Assembly: GCA_025174535.1 (NCBI GenBank)
Contig: JALBUN010000015.1
Span: 804,501-868,500, forward strand
DNA length: 64,000 nucleotides
DNA from: Cantharellus purpuraceus
Lineage: Eukaryota > Basidiomycota > Agaricomycetes > Cantharellales > Hydnaceae
Direction of reading: 5' to 3'
The position numbers and the translations under genes were made by a program. Below are positions 11,807-22,183 of this stretch, piece by piece. The first letter of the stretch is position 1, and every line of letters begins with the position of its first letter. Below the pieces are notes generated by a model, which was not told the DNA's origin, made no database searches, and worked only from the letters and a program-made list of their open reading frames with translations.

Positions 11807-12498
11807 TCATATATCATAACAGTCATCTCTCTGGAAGGTTGGAGCTTCACAATGTTTCTTATTTGCATGAAACATCTGGCCAACGTGACTTTCTATGATT
11901 GTATCATGTGCCACTAGTAGGTTCATTTGAGCCTGCTGTGTGAACTGTTTGACACCCTTGAATTTGGTGTCATTATTCATGGGCATGCCTATCCTAGGCA
12001 TATACCCATAGTTGAGCTCAAACAGCACAAACTTCATTGTTGAGCTTATATTGGAGTTTAGTACAAACTCCACCATTGGACACTTATGTGCCCAATCTTT
12101 CTGATTGCTTCATACAACTGTATGAAGTATTTGACCAATGGAACAATTTGCTCATTCCATTGCTCCATCTGTTTGTGGATGGAATGCTGTGGACATGAGG
12201 AGTTTTACCCCATGATCCATTGTAATTCACCTCAAAAGATTGATGTGAACTTTGTGTTTCAATCAGACATGATTGAGTCTGGTACACTGTGAAGGCATAT
12301 AACTTCTCTAAGGAATAGCCATGCTACTCCTTTTGCTGTCACACATGTATTTGTAAGTATATGTACCTGCAATGTGAAGCAATCTATGACTACCAATAAG
12401 TAGTCATGGTCATTTGATTTTGGTAATGGTCCCATAAAGTCCATTTCTATTGATTGCCAAGGCCACTCTGGCACTGGCAGACTGTGAAGAAGCCCCAT
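11807..12498 (-). pseudogene. Ty3/gypsy integrase remnant
   Basis: On the minus strand the core domain begins at LPVPEWPWQSIEMDFMGPLP (12485-12425) with DYLLVVID following. The integrase C-terminal part reads EFVLNSNISSTMKF and FELNYGYMPR (about 12065-11985). Several frame breaks lie between. The 5' side is cut by the family A LTR at 12505. Similar to but distinct from family C integrase at 42.7 kb. Confidence 0.8.
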
Positions 12499-12985
12499 GG
12501 GTTTTGTATGGGAACTGGTTATCCCTTAAAAAGATCTTGTTTAAAGTACTGAAACTGTACAATTTTGCTTCATGGCCTCAAAATATCAGCATATATCTGC
12601 TGCTTTCTCTTGATTCAGGGCCATTCAAATATTCTCTATTTTTTCATATTTTTTTCAGGAATTTTCCATGCAGAAATGAGTCCACAACCTTGTTGTTCTG
12701 CTGGGCGAAGTTTTGGGACCCACATGGACCCACAAACCTTCGCAGATGTCAGCAGCCCCAAGGTCAGCCTGAGTCACCCGGACAACTGACTCATTTTCAA
12801 TCACATGACTCATTTCAATCTCCGACTCAATCTGGCCACCACTGCCAGTAAATCCTCAATATCTTTGCAACCACTGCACCTCCTGACTCCATTTTCAGTG
12901 GAGAGTTCAATAGAAGCTGTGCCTACCCATAGCTGTGCTGATCAGCCCGGGAAATGAAGTATTGACCGAGTTATTTGAGTAATGG

Positions 12986-13100
12986 TGACTCATGCAATGA
13001 CTCCTGCCATGACTCATGCTATGACTCCTTCCATGACTCATACCATGACTCCTGTGATTACTCATACTATGACTCCATCCATGACTCATGCCATGAGTCA
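12986..13100 (+). repeat. 12/24-bp minisatellite of TGACTCA motifs inside LTR A3
   Basis: TGACTCA occurs at 12986, 13010, 13034 and 13082, and a degenerate TTACTCA at 13058, i.e. every 24 bp. TGACTCC fills the half-period positions. TGAGTCA closes the array at 13094. TGACTCA is the consensus site for Gcn4/AP-1-type bZIP factors. Confidence 0.8.
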
Positions 13101-13751
13101 GAGCAAATCCAAGCAACTCATTGGCTAGGAAACTTCCACCCCCTTCTCACATATTCCACTAGCTTCCAGTAGTTTCCATCTATTAATAGGTAGAAGTTTC
13201 TAGTAGTATTAGTCAGCTCCTGTAAATACAATATAAAAGGAGGCCATTCTGCCTCTGAAATGGATAAGCAATTCATAACCATTTCTACCCCATCATTTGC
13301 ACATCAGTGTGACTAGAGTGACATACAGTGTCATCCTCTATATCTCAGTAACTGTTGATTGTCCAGTTCAAGGGTCGCTTACAGTTGTGTAACTGTATTC
13401 GATTGCACTCAAAGTAGTGATATTCCTGCTTTGGGTGTGAGTGTAGTATCTACCTCGCGTGACTACAAATCTACAGGGTGAGATTGTCTGTCAATAGTCC
13501 TGCCATTAGTGCTCTTGTTTAAGTAACTAGTGTGTACTGCCTTTGCAGAGCATTAGGATCTTGAACTCGTGTGAAGCAGTTGCTAGACTACTTCACACAT
13601 TGCTGTTACCCGCTTCAGAGTGTCACTGGTTGGACGGTTGGATTCATCCACCTACTTCCTCTAGCCTCTAAGTGCATTCCCCTCTTTTTGGAATATCTGG
13701 ACCCCTAAGCGTTGTCGGTTCACTTATGGAATGGATCCTATAAGCCTGCGC

Positions 13752-15750
13752 TGATGAGCTAGGACGCATCGAGGACGTATATCGAACCACTCTGACAGTC
13801 CAACTCCGCCAGTGTCTTTTCGTATCAACTTTTAAATAGCGCCGCAACTCCCTCTCCACCTCAGTCTCTAATTCTAGCCATCAATCGTCACTCGTGTTTC
13901 ATCGCCATCAATCATTATCAGCCTTCTATTCACACCAATCCTTTCATCATCATTCACATGGCTTCCCATTCTATTCCCCTCTCCAACATCGCTTCTAATA
14001 ATACATCACACTGGTCTCTGGACACAGAGGACTATCAAAAATATACCGAGCTCCACAGGCATGTTAAGCCACCTCCACGTGTCAAAATACTTCCAAAACT
14101 CTTTCAACGTCCAAGATCCCCACCATGTCTCTCCTATGCCATTGGCAATCCTATATTCTTTCACAATTCCGTTGAACCATATACATTCCTCGGCATTTCG
14201 CCTCTATATCGTAACATGGATAGAAGAGTCGAACGTGAGGTAGAATTTCAGTCACCATCGCCGACCTATCCTCCCACTTCAATCCGACTCAGGTTACATC
14301 GTGTCAGGCAAAGGGACCGAATACCCTTGGAACGGGATACCATATGGAGACGTATCACTAAGACGCTTGTTCAGAAATACAACAAATACGTATGTACAAC
14401 CTATTTTCCTCAAATTTTATACAATACACTTCAATTCAAACTTATTTTCATATTTCAACATGATTCTCAAATTTTACACAATATACTAGATTAAAACATA
14501 TTTTGATATTTTGGCATAATTCTCAAAAATAATTGTTTTTTCCCCATTTAGTGGTGGCAACTCCCTTGAGGGAACATCCAAATATCATTGATTCTTTCTT
14601 ATACAATACTTGTAAGATAATTTGAACTATCTTTAATCCCCACCTGGTATTTGTATATCTAAATACCCTATATAATACCAATTATATTCATATATACATT
14701 CCTATTATATCCATGTAAATAATTATGTTCATCTCAACCAAATATCTTATCTTTTAAAGTTTATTAAAATATAGAATATATGTTTATATTTATGAAAATT
14801 TCACACATCCGAAATCTTTTAAGATATCCAAATTGTAACTCCCTGGCTTTATGTATCATTGAAATCCTGATGTATATCTCCTATACATCAGAATATTGTA
14901 TACTGACATGATTCCGAACAAGCGTCTAAGACAATAAGGAGTATTTGTTGTGGATGCTGACTGAAGTCCTCATGTGACTCAGGGTCAATTTACCTTCGGA
15001 GCCATAGGAAAGATGGTATTGGTGGATGTTTCTATTGTTCTTTTATATGACTCACCCCTGTTTCATCTTTTAATTCATTCATACACAACTTACTCATTCT
15101 TGTTCTATTTTTGGTTCTTTTATTACTCATCACCCCCTATTCTTACAAAGATTACCCCTATCTGTTGCTTCATTTCTCCATGATTTCCCCATTAGTAGTT
15201 CAACTTCACACGCTTTGTCAGCTGGCTTGATCAACATTTCTTGCATCATATCACATCATTTGCTCCTCATATTGTGTTGTTGTGCCCTGGGGATTTGTAT
15301 ATAAAAGGGTGCTAGTTTTCGCCTTTGGAATGAATCAACAAGTTTTCAGCCAACGCTCTAAAGTCAAAGTCCACGCTCTAAGTCTACGCTCTATGCTCTA
15401 CATCACAATCCATCATCTCTACACTGAGGTAAAACACCTTGGTTCAACGATCAGATTTCCCTCCGCCACCAAGAGGTTGCTTCTCCTGAAACCAGCTTTC
15501 GCGTACCTCCCAACTGGGCTCCACATTGTCATCCAGTCACAGAGCATGATCAGCCATCGGGACCGACCGACCTTTTGCTCCCATCCTCATCCAACCACAG
15601 AGCACTATTCCACTTCCCTATTACTAAGTGCTACCTCTACCCCTTGACCTGATTGATCTTTGGGGTGCTGAACAACTGCGTTACACACCGTCTGTTTGCT
15701 AGGACCGTTGCACACAGGCTTATAGGATCTATTCCATAAGCGAACCGACA
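13752..15750 (+). repeat. LTR B'' nested in LTR B', carrying a MITE
   Basis: Runs TGATGAGCTAGG to CCGACA, 1.43 kb without the MITE. Flanks GCGC (13748-13751) and GCAT (15751-15754) both differ by one transition from the GCGT expected in the uninterrupted LTR. A TATA box (TATATAAAAGGG, about 15298) sits some 450 bp from the right end, so the sequence has LTR-like promoter layout. Because it lies head-on to LTR B', the pair forms a palindrome of about 1.4-kb arms. Confidence 0.75.
14362..14926 (-). mobile_element. PIF/Harbinger-like MITE (copy M1)
   Basis: A 565-bp non-coding element with inverted ends GACGCTTGTTCAGAA and TTCCGAACAAGCGTC, flanked by the 3-bp duplication TAA (14359-14361, 14927-14929). 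The empty site is seen in LTR B at 39.2 kb (CACTAAGACAATAAG). It is AT-rich and reversed relative to M2 and M3. Confidence 0.88.
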
Positions 15751-17367
15751 GCATGCAATGGTCCTAGCAAACAGACGGTGTGTAATGCAGTTGTTCAGCA
15801 CCCCAAAGATCAATCAGGTCGAGGGGTAGAGGTAGCACTTAGTAATAAGGAAGTGGAATAGTGCTCTGTGGTTGGATGAGGATGGGAGCAAAAGGTCGGT
15901 CCCGATGGCTGATCGTGCTCTGTGACTGGATGACAATGTGGAGCCCAGTTGGGAGGTATGTGAAAGCTGGTTTCAGGAGAAGCAACCTCTTGGTGGCGGA
16001 GGGAAATCTGATCGTTGAACCAAGGTGTTTTACCTCAGTGTAGAGCTGATGGATTGTGATGTAGAGCATAGAGCATAGACTTAGAGCGTGGACTTGGACT
16101 TTAGAGCGTTGGCTGAAAACTTGTTGATTCATTCCAAAGGCGAAAACTAGCACCCTTTTATATACAAATCCCCAGGGCACAACAACACAATATGAGGAGC
16201 AAATGATGTGATATGATGCAAGAAATGTTGATCAAGCCAGCTGACAAAGCGTGTGAAGTTAAAACTACTAATGGGGAAATCATGGAGAAATGAAGCGACA
16301 GATAGAGATAATCTTTGTAAGAATAGGGGGTGATGAGTAATAAAAGAACCAAAAATAGAACAAGAATGAGTAAGTTGTGTATGAATGAATTAAAAGATGA
16401 AACAGGGGTGAGTCATATAAAAGAACAATAGAAACATCCACCAATACCATCTTTCCTACGGCTCCGAAGGTAAATTGACCCTGAGTCACATGAGGACTTC
16501 AGTCAGCATCCACAACAAATACTCCTTATTGTCTTAGTGATATGTCTCCATATGGTATCCTGTTCCAAGAGTATTCGGTCCCTTTGCCTGACATGATGTA
16601 ACCTGAGTCGGATTGAAGTGGGAGGATAGGTCGGCGATGGTGACTGAAATTCTACCTCACGTTCGACTCTTCTATCCATGTTACGATATAGAGGCGAAAT
16701 GCCGAGGAATGTATATGGTTCAATGGAATTGTGAAAGAATATAGGATTGCCAATGGCATAAGAGAGACATGGTGGGGATCTTGGACGTTGAAAGAGTTTT
16801 GGAAGTATTTTGACACGTGGAGGTGGCTTAACATGCCCATGGAGCTCAGTGTATTTTTGATAGTCCTCTGTGTCCAGAGACCAGTGTGACGTATCATTAG
16901 AAGCAATGTTGGAGAGGGGAATAGAATTGGAAGCCATGTGAATGATGATGAAAGGATTGGTGTGAATAGAAGGCTGATAATGATCAATGGCGATGAAACA
17001 TGAGTGATGATTGATGGCTAGAATTAGAGACTGAGGTGGAGAGGGAGTTGCGGCGCTATTTAAAAGTTGATACGAAAAGACGCTGGTGGAGTTGGACTGT
17101 CAGAGTGGTTCGATATATCCTGGCTCACCAGCATCTGTGAACTCTAGACTCTGGAAGTCTTATTCATTTCTTGCTGCTAAGAAATGTATTACCTTCCTGT
17201 GTATTGTCTGCATTGACCATTACAATGGATTGTAACCAAAGTACAAACATTAATTGTTTCTGGAGTTGTGCTGCAGTAGGATTTGATATTCTTCTCAGCT
17301 GTTCATTCACAGAATTGTGGTGATTTAGAGTTTGCCCTAACACCATAATTTTGCAGGTTCCAAAACA

Positions 17368-17955
17368 CACCCAAACCTCCATCCAGGCAGGAGTACCACC
17401 CACCACCCTTGAGGAAGCCCCTGGAGAAGCCCCAGTATCCAATCAGAAGCTCAAGACTGAACTCCAGGAAGGCACTCCTCCAGCCAATCCCTCATCCATC
17501 CCAATCCCTAACCTTGCGGAAGCCCTCAGTATGTTGGCTAACTCCATATCATCTCCAAAGAAGTCCTCTGCTCAGACCAAGGTCTGAGAACCAGATACCT
17601 TTGATGGATCCAATTCCTGCAAACTCCAACCCTTCCTTACACAATGCACCCTCAACTTCTGTGACTGTCCTGATGCGTTCTCCAATGGTAGTGCTAAAGT
17701 TACTTATGCTCTATCTTATTTAAAGGGAACTGCACTCAATTGGTTCGAACCCACCCTGACCTCTGATTCCGAAGCCTCTTGGCTAGACGACTACTCCAAG
17801 TTCGTGTCCAAATTGAAGATTAATTTTGGACCTCATGACCTGGAGGCCAAAGCTGAGGCTGAACTTGAGAATCTCTGAATGCGTGATAACCAAAGGATCA
17901 CTAAGTATCTAGTTGAGTTCAATCAACTAGCTGCTCATGTCCAAATGGAAAGCTT
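17368..17955 (+). pseudogene. Ty3/gypsy gag fragment (family C)
   Basis: Reads a Pro/Ser-rich N-terminus, then DTFDGSN, AKVTYALSYLKGTALNWFEP and LDDYSKFVSKLKINFGP, the typical retrotransposon gag core. Stops interrupt at 17585 and 17876. It ends abruptly near 17955 in MRDNQRITKYLVEFNQLAAH. The complementary half of such a gag (nucleic-acid-binding end) appears only at 38.05 kb. Confidence 0.8.
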
Positions 17956-18814
17956 GATAATCTCTGTTGCTCAGGGATATATTTGCCTTGCAAGATCCGA
18001 GGCCCCACTTCACGGACATCCACATGCTAACGTTGCCCCTGCAGCCGAACTGAAAGATGTATCCTGCAGCAGAAAACCGAGACAACAATTGATGGATAGT
18101 GTGCTATATTTATCAAACCCTAACTGTCCGGCCTGTTCTAGGGCTATAGCTCAATGAATTCCCAATGGGTAGGATCACGATCCCAGCTGCCAATGACTCG
18201 CCAGGTTACTATATCCAATCATAAAAATTGCCATCGAGATAGGACATTGCAGCCTCCCTAGCTGTGCCGAGCACGGGTACATCCTAATTCGACAAGCACG
18301 CTATTTCCACAAGGAAACGGAACGTTGCAAGCCAAGGTAGCAAATGAAGTCTCCCATGACAGTGCACCGCCATCGACTCACTTCGAAGAAGCCTGGATGA
18401 CCGGAAGTGAAATAAAGGAAGATTGAGAACCTGATACATGCCTCTTGACACGTGTGCTCCGGTGAATGCGATATACCTAATTTGCCCTAGTGAATTCACA
18501 AACCAGCGGAACCCTAATGATTTCGGGCTATATCAAAGCAAACAATCCAGATGGATGGCTCAGACAAACCCCATCACGGACCAGGATCATGTCAGCAGTC
18601 CCTAAATGAGGTCCGGTATCTCATGTCCTAGCCAAATCGGTCCCTTAAGATTGCCTCGAGGACCCCACCCCCTTTACATGCACAATTGGCACGCCCATGT
18701 TCTAAGCTGTCAATAGCATATATAAAGGGCGAGACAATTCCTTGTCTCACGTCAACCCTTCATCTCCCCATAGCAACCTACTCTCACACCTGCTGATACT
18801 ACCTGTCATACAAC
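17956..18814. other. intergenic, host-like, no gene recognised
   Basis: Base composition is more even than in the flanking transposons. The last part (TATATAAAGG at about 18718) looks like the promoter of the gene starting at 18815. Confidence 0.5.
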
Positions 18815-20180
18815 ATGAACCAGTATCCCTCAAAGTAAGTGTCATTGCCGGGACATTCACATCTCACCCCTGCTCCTCCGTTTGGAATACGACTTATATT
18901 CATTTCACCTGCAGTCCGACTTTTGAAAACGGTTACAACTATGCACCTTTCGAGGATGCATTCGAAGCCCCCACCGCAACCGATCCCTGGTACGTCGAAT
19001 GACTGACATGTCTACGGAAAGCCACTCACCTTGTTCTCAACTTCAGGGTTGCATTCCCGAACGGCGGTGATGTCGGCGCCTTTCAAGAGGCGCCAATTCG
19101 TCTACTGTATGTCAACAAGCTATTCCAATGTCTAACGCACATCACTGACTTGCTCTCAACTTCAGGACCCCATTACTGGACGACCCAGACAACATCGCCT
19201 TCGGAGAGGCGACGATCGACAACCTCCCCGTGACGGGTGCGTCGGAAGTGCATGAGTAAGGCGATCTTCACTGTCGCATGATATAGCGGACTGACCCCAT
19301 TCTCAGAGCGACATTGGGAGAGGTCCTTCAAGGCTGGGCGGGGTCGGGTCTCTTTGATGCGTGGCTTGGGGACAACTCCCAACCGCAGGATGCGCTGGGG
19401 TCGGATGAAAGCCTCGGTCTCCCAATGTCCCAAGAGCCAGTACCAAGTCCGCCCCACTCCCTAGCATACCCATGGGACCCACAGAGGCTGGATTATGATC
19501 CAGCTCCAGGTTGGCTGGATATCAATTCCAATGCTAGGTGATTGGCATTCTAATCACCCTGATATACTCCTGATGGCAACTGGACAGTTCGTTTGGGTCA
19601 CAACCCAACGAAATAAACAACGAGTATCAGTACGGGCCCGCTGCGTGGAACGCCACTGCAGTGCAGCCCACAATGACAGTTGCCCAGACGCTGGGTGGAA
19701 CAACCACAGACGTTCCTCCAGCATCATCCGGGCACACCACCACCACACACCACACCACACCATATGGATAACCCTCGTATCAGCATCACGAGCCTGTCCA
19801 TCGTCGATGGGGTATTCCGATATTGCGTGCTGAACGATGGGAATGGCATGCCATGCAAGTACTATTGTACGATGAGCAAAAATTCTTGCTTTGCAAGCCA
19901 TATCTTAAACACGCACATCGGGGTGGAGCTGAAGACCATGTATGTCTGCCAGCTGAACCGGACAAATGCGCAAGTCTTATTCACTAAGGAGAGGGTCAAG
20001 CGGGCGGAGGAATACGCTTGGCGTTGCCCGACTGCCGGGTGCTTCATCAGGATGAGGGATGACACCGTCCGTCGGCACTCACTGAGCCGGCATCCTCATT
20101 CTCCCGTGCTCGCCTTCCAGTGGGGGACAGAGCTCGAGACTGCCCCCTGGCGCATTGTGGAGGACATCCTCAATAGTTGA
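18815..20180 (+). CDS. C2H2-like zinc-finger protein, with two possible 3' splice choices
   Basis: Exons 18815-18834, 18915-18989, 19047-19106, 19166-19255 and 19307-19537 join in perfect phase and encode an acidic, Pro/Ser-rich N-terminus (MNQYPSNPTFENGYNYAPF onward). The next intron starts at 19538. With the near acceptor (19587) the frame ends at TAA 19769-19771, giving 219 aa. With the acceptor at 19687 it enters another frame and runs to TGA 20178-20180, giving 322 aa. That second tail holds two Cys/His clusters: C-x9-C-x3-C with a later H-x4-H, and WRCPTAGC-x12-H-x4-H near 20025-20085. They resemble C2H2 fingers of lineage-specific fungal nuclear proteins. The 100 bp after 19688 can thus be read in two frames. 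Target unknown. Expression is needed to choose between models. Confidence 0.6.
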
Positions 20181-21128
20181 ATGTGATATCCGGCATCAAC
20201 GGGATTGTCTCGAGTCTTGAGGTGGATTGCGACCACGTATGGGTGTCCCCGTCCCTCTGGAACGCATCCAACGCTCCTCATCGCCGACGTGGGTCCTAGG
20301 ACGTGAGTAGAAAGGTGGTGATCTATGTTCCCTTAAAAGCGCATTTCAGCAAGCGTAACATCAAGACGTATGAAATGAGACACTGACCAGCATCGATGGG
20401 ATGGGACGTGAGGATGCATCTTCTCGAGTCACGTGATGGCCAAGTATGTCGAATCTTACTCATCACTGATGCGAAAGGTCTTGGATGGTATACAGGTGTG
20501 GGAAGTAACGGAGATCAATGTAGTTCTGTTGAAGATTTGAATGTTTTGTTGCATCTTCGATTTTGTAGCTTGGTGGATTGAATGATCTTCACCTCTCCTC
20601 GTGTATCACATACACCTGCAATGCAGTCGTGTAATCCATCATCACGATGCCCGGACAATGTGCCCCCTGTTCATTTGATTCTGTGGGTTTGTCTTCACAC
20701 TCGCCGCAAACCCTACCGTAGGGCTGTAACAAGACATTCATCCATATCGGCATTGTAGATGCAAGCTGAGCATATCAGGAGTAGCTTCTCTGTGATATCA
20801 AGAACAAATTCGGCATGTACTCGAGACGTGTGAGTGAATGTACGATCGAGAAGCTTGCTCTCTGAGTATGCTTGTATGCTCAGTGAGCGAGTTCTGGTAA
20901 CAACTTAAGCAGGTGAAGCCTGGGATAGGGGCTAGAGTTGACCGGAAAGGGCGTGTATTAGACAACTAACACTATCAATGTAATACTATGAATTGCTTAC
21001 CTGGAGTTCAGCGGAAAGGGCGTGAACTCCAGTAAGGGCCAAAACATTTTCACTACTCCGCCGAACCGTGCACCCACAGGAGTCCACGTTGAGGACCAAT
21101 CGTTCCATAGCTAAGTCTCTGGACGTTC
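20181..21128. other. intergenic with a perfect hairpin
   Basis: No gene is recognised. CTGGAGTTCA (21001-21010) and TGAACTCCAG (21023-21032) form a perfect 10-bp stem with a 12-nt loop. The 13-mer CGGAAAGGGCGTG that fills the loop also occurs at 20943-20955. The rest is unremarkable. Confidence 0.55.
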
Positions 21129-21330
21129 TGTTGGAATATAAAATATATGTGCAGTATTAGCACATGTGCTGAGTATGTCCGCATTGATGACACACCACGG
21201 AATCGGACACCCATCGGAACTCCGTTCCCTATTTTCTTTTGCAGACGTATATAATACTTCTGTAATGGTTTCCTCACCCTCAGCCGTATCCATGATATAC
21301 GGACTGAGCTTTATTATTCAGAATTCAATA
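21129..21330 (+). repeat. 5' LTR of copia D
   Basis: Runs from TGTTGGAATATAAA to CAATA. It is directly followed by GGTTATGGGCCCC, the probable primer-binding site, which also follows the LTR of copia E. One hairpin CCGTAT-loop-ATACGG lies near 21282-21300. Confidence 0.85.
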
Positions 21331-21409
21331 GGTTATGGGCCCCGGTCCACGCTTTTAAATCTAAAGATTTTTCTGCGCATAATCATCTCTGAAAAAAAAT
21401 TTCATCAGT

Positions 21410-22183
21410 ATGACGGAAGTCAAACTCACCGAGGAGTCCGTTGGAATACTCACTGCCGGTACTTGGCCTCGATGGTCCAGGAAATGCCGTGCGACCCTTC
21501 GATCAAGTGGCATATGGTCCTACATTGAAGGGGGAGAAAAGGAACCTGCTGAAGATGGTACAAAAAAGGCTGAATGGGACAAAATGAATGATCGGATTGT
21601 GGGAGCTCTCTGTCAGGTCATTGAGGACTCCCTCGCTCAAGAGATAGAACAATATACCTCGGTGTCCAAGGCCTGGGAACACCTCAAGAAAAAGACATAC
21701 CAGAGCGGTATCAATTCCAAGTTCAATGCCCTTCAGAACGAAATGCGATTGCGATTCACTACTGCCATGACTGCCTCATCGGTACTAACTACTGCCATGA
21801 CTGCCTCATCGGTACTCACTAACCTCAAGGACTACATGGAGGCGACCTACAGTGGTGAAACCCCAACCAAGGAGGAATGGACCGTCGGACTGCTGCTCCA
21901 TGCAATGTGTGACAGCAAATTTGAAGGACTGTGCAAAATCCTCATAGCATCATCATTAGCACTTACCCCCTCCATCATCATTCAGCGCATCAAATCCGAA
22001 GCGCAAGAATCCAGGCACCGTGAAGCGATTAAGAATGAAGATGTTCTACTCGCAGCGAAGCAGAAGCAGGTAAAGGTGGCCAACAATGCTTTGAAATGCT
22101 CGAACTGCGACAAAAAGGGACATACAATCGAGAAGTGCTGGGAAAAGGGGGGAGGCGGCGAAGGAAAGGCACCGGACTGGTGA
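21410..22183 (+). CDS. copia D gag
   Basis: An intact 257-codon frame. The N-terminal two thirds match the copia gag (UBN2-type) pattern, e.g. LAQEIEQYTSVSKAWEHLKK, and the C-terminus has a CCHC zinc knuckle (CSNCDKKGHTIEKC, near residue 230). A 10-residue unit TTAMTASSVL is duplicated in tandem at about 21757-21820, an expansion inside the gag core. The pol frame overlaps its 3' end in another phase. Because the rest of the element is broken, any product would be an orphan gag. Confidence 0.85.
   Translation: MTEVKLTEESVGILTAGTWPRWSRKCRATLRSSGIWSYIEGGEKEPAEDGTKKAEWDKMNDRIVGALCQVIEDSLAQEIEQYTSVSKAWEHLKKKTYQSGINSKFNALQNEMRLRFTTAMTASSVLTTAMTASSVLTNLKDYMEATYSGETPTKEEWTVGLLLHAMCDSKFEGLCKILIASSLALTPSIIIQRIKSEAQESRHREAIKNEDVLLAAKQKQVKVANNALKCSNCDKKGHTIEKCWEKGGGGEGKAPDW

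Larger units (their letters stand above)
13713..17130 (-). repeat. LTR B' (about 1.4 kb), interrupted by LTR B''
   Basis: In its own orientation it runs from TGGTGAGCCAGG (17130) to CCGACA (13713). The flanks GCGT (13709-13712) and GCAT (17131-17134) fit a 4-bp target duplication with one transition. It lies inside LTR A3. LTR B'' is inserted 35 bp from its end, in the opposite orientation. It contains an intact copy of a 144-codon frame (16937-16503 on minus) whose significance is doubtful. Confidence 0.75.
12505..17367 (+). repeat. family A LTR (copy A3), split by nested LTR B insertions
   Basis: Starts TGTATGGGAACTGG at 12505 and ends CCAAAACA at 17367. It is interrupted from 13713 to 17130 by LTR B'. 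Continuous family A sequence resumes at about 17135. It has no target duplication (GGTTT and CACCC flanks), and different gypsy families flank it, so it may mark a recombination point rather than a simple insertion. Confidence 0.85.

Noticed and set aside
12986..13100. CRISPR-like repeat array
   Set aside because: Spacers are copies of the repeat (12-bp tandem unit), the genome is fungal and there are no cas genes; it is a minisatellite.
13958..14494. 178-codon plus-strand frame MASHSIPLSNIASNN as a gene
   Set aside because: It lies inside LTR B and is present in each full LTR copy; its 3' part runs into MITE M1. LTRs seldom encode proteins and no family fits, so it is not listed as a gene.
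13713..17130. Palindrome as the inverted ends of one large DNA transposon
   Set aside because: The arms are LTR B copies with TG...CA ends and 4-bp duplications, one inside the other; no transposase lies between them.
19764..20180. Second independent zinc-finger gene starting at ATG 19764
   Set aside because: An acceptor at 19687 connects this frame in phase to the upstream exons, so one gene with alternative splicing is simpler.
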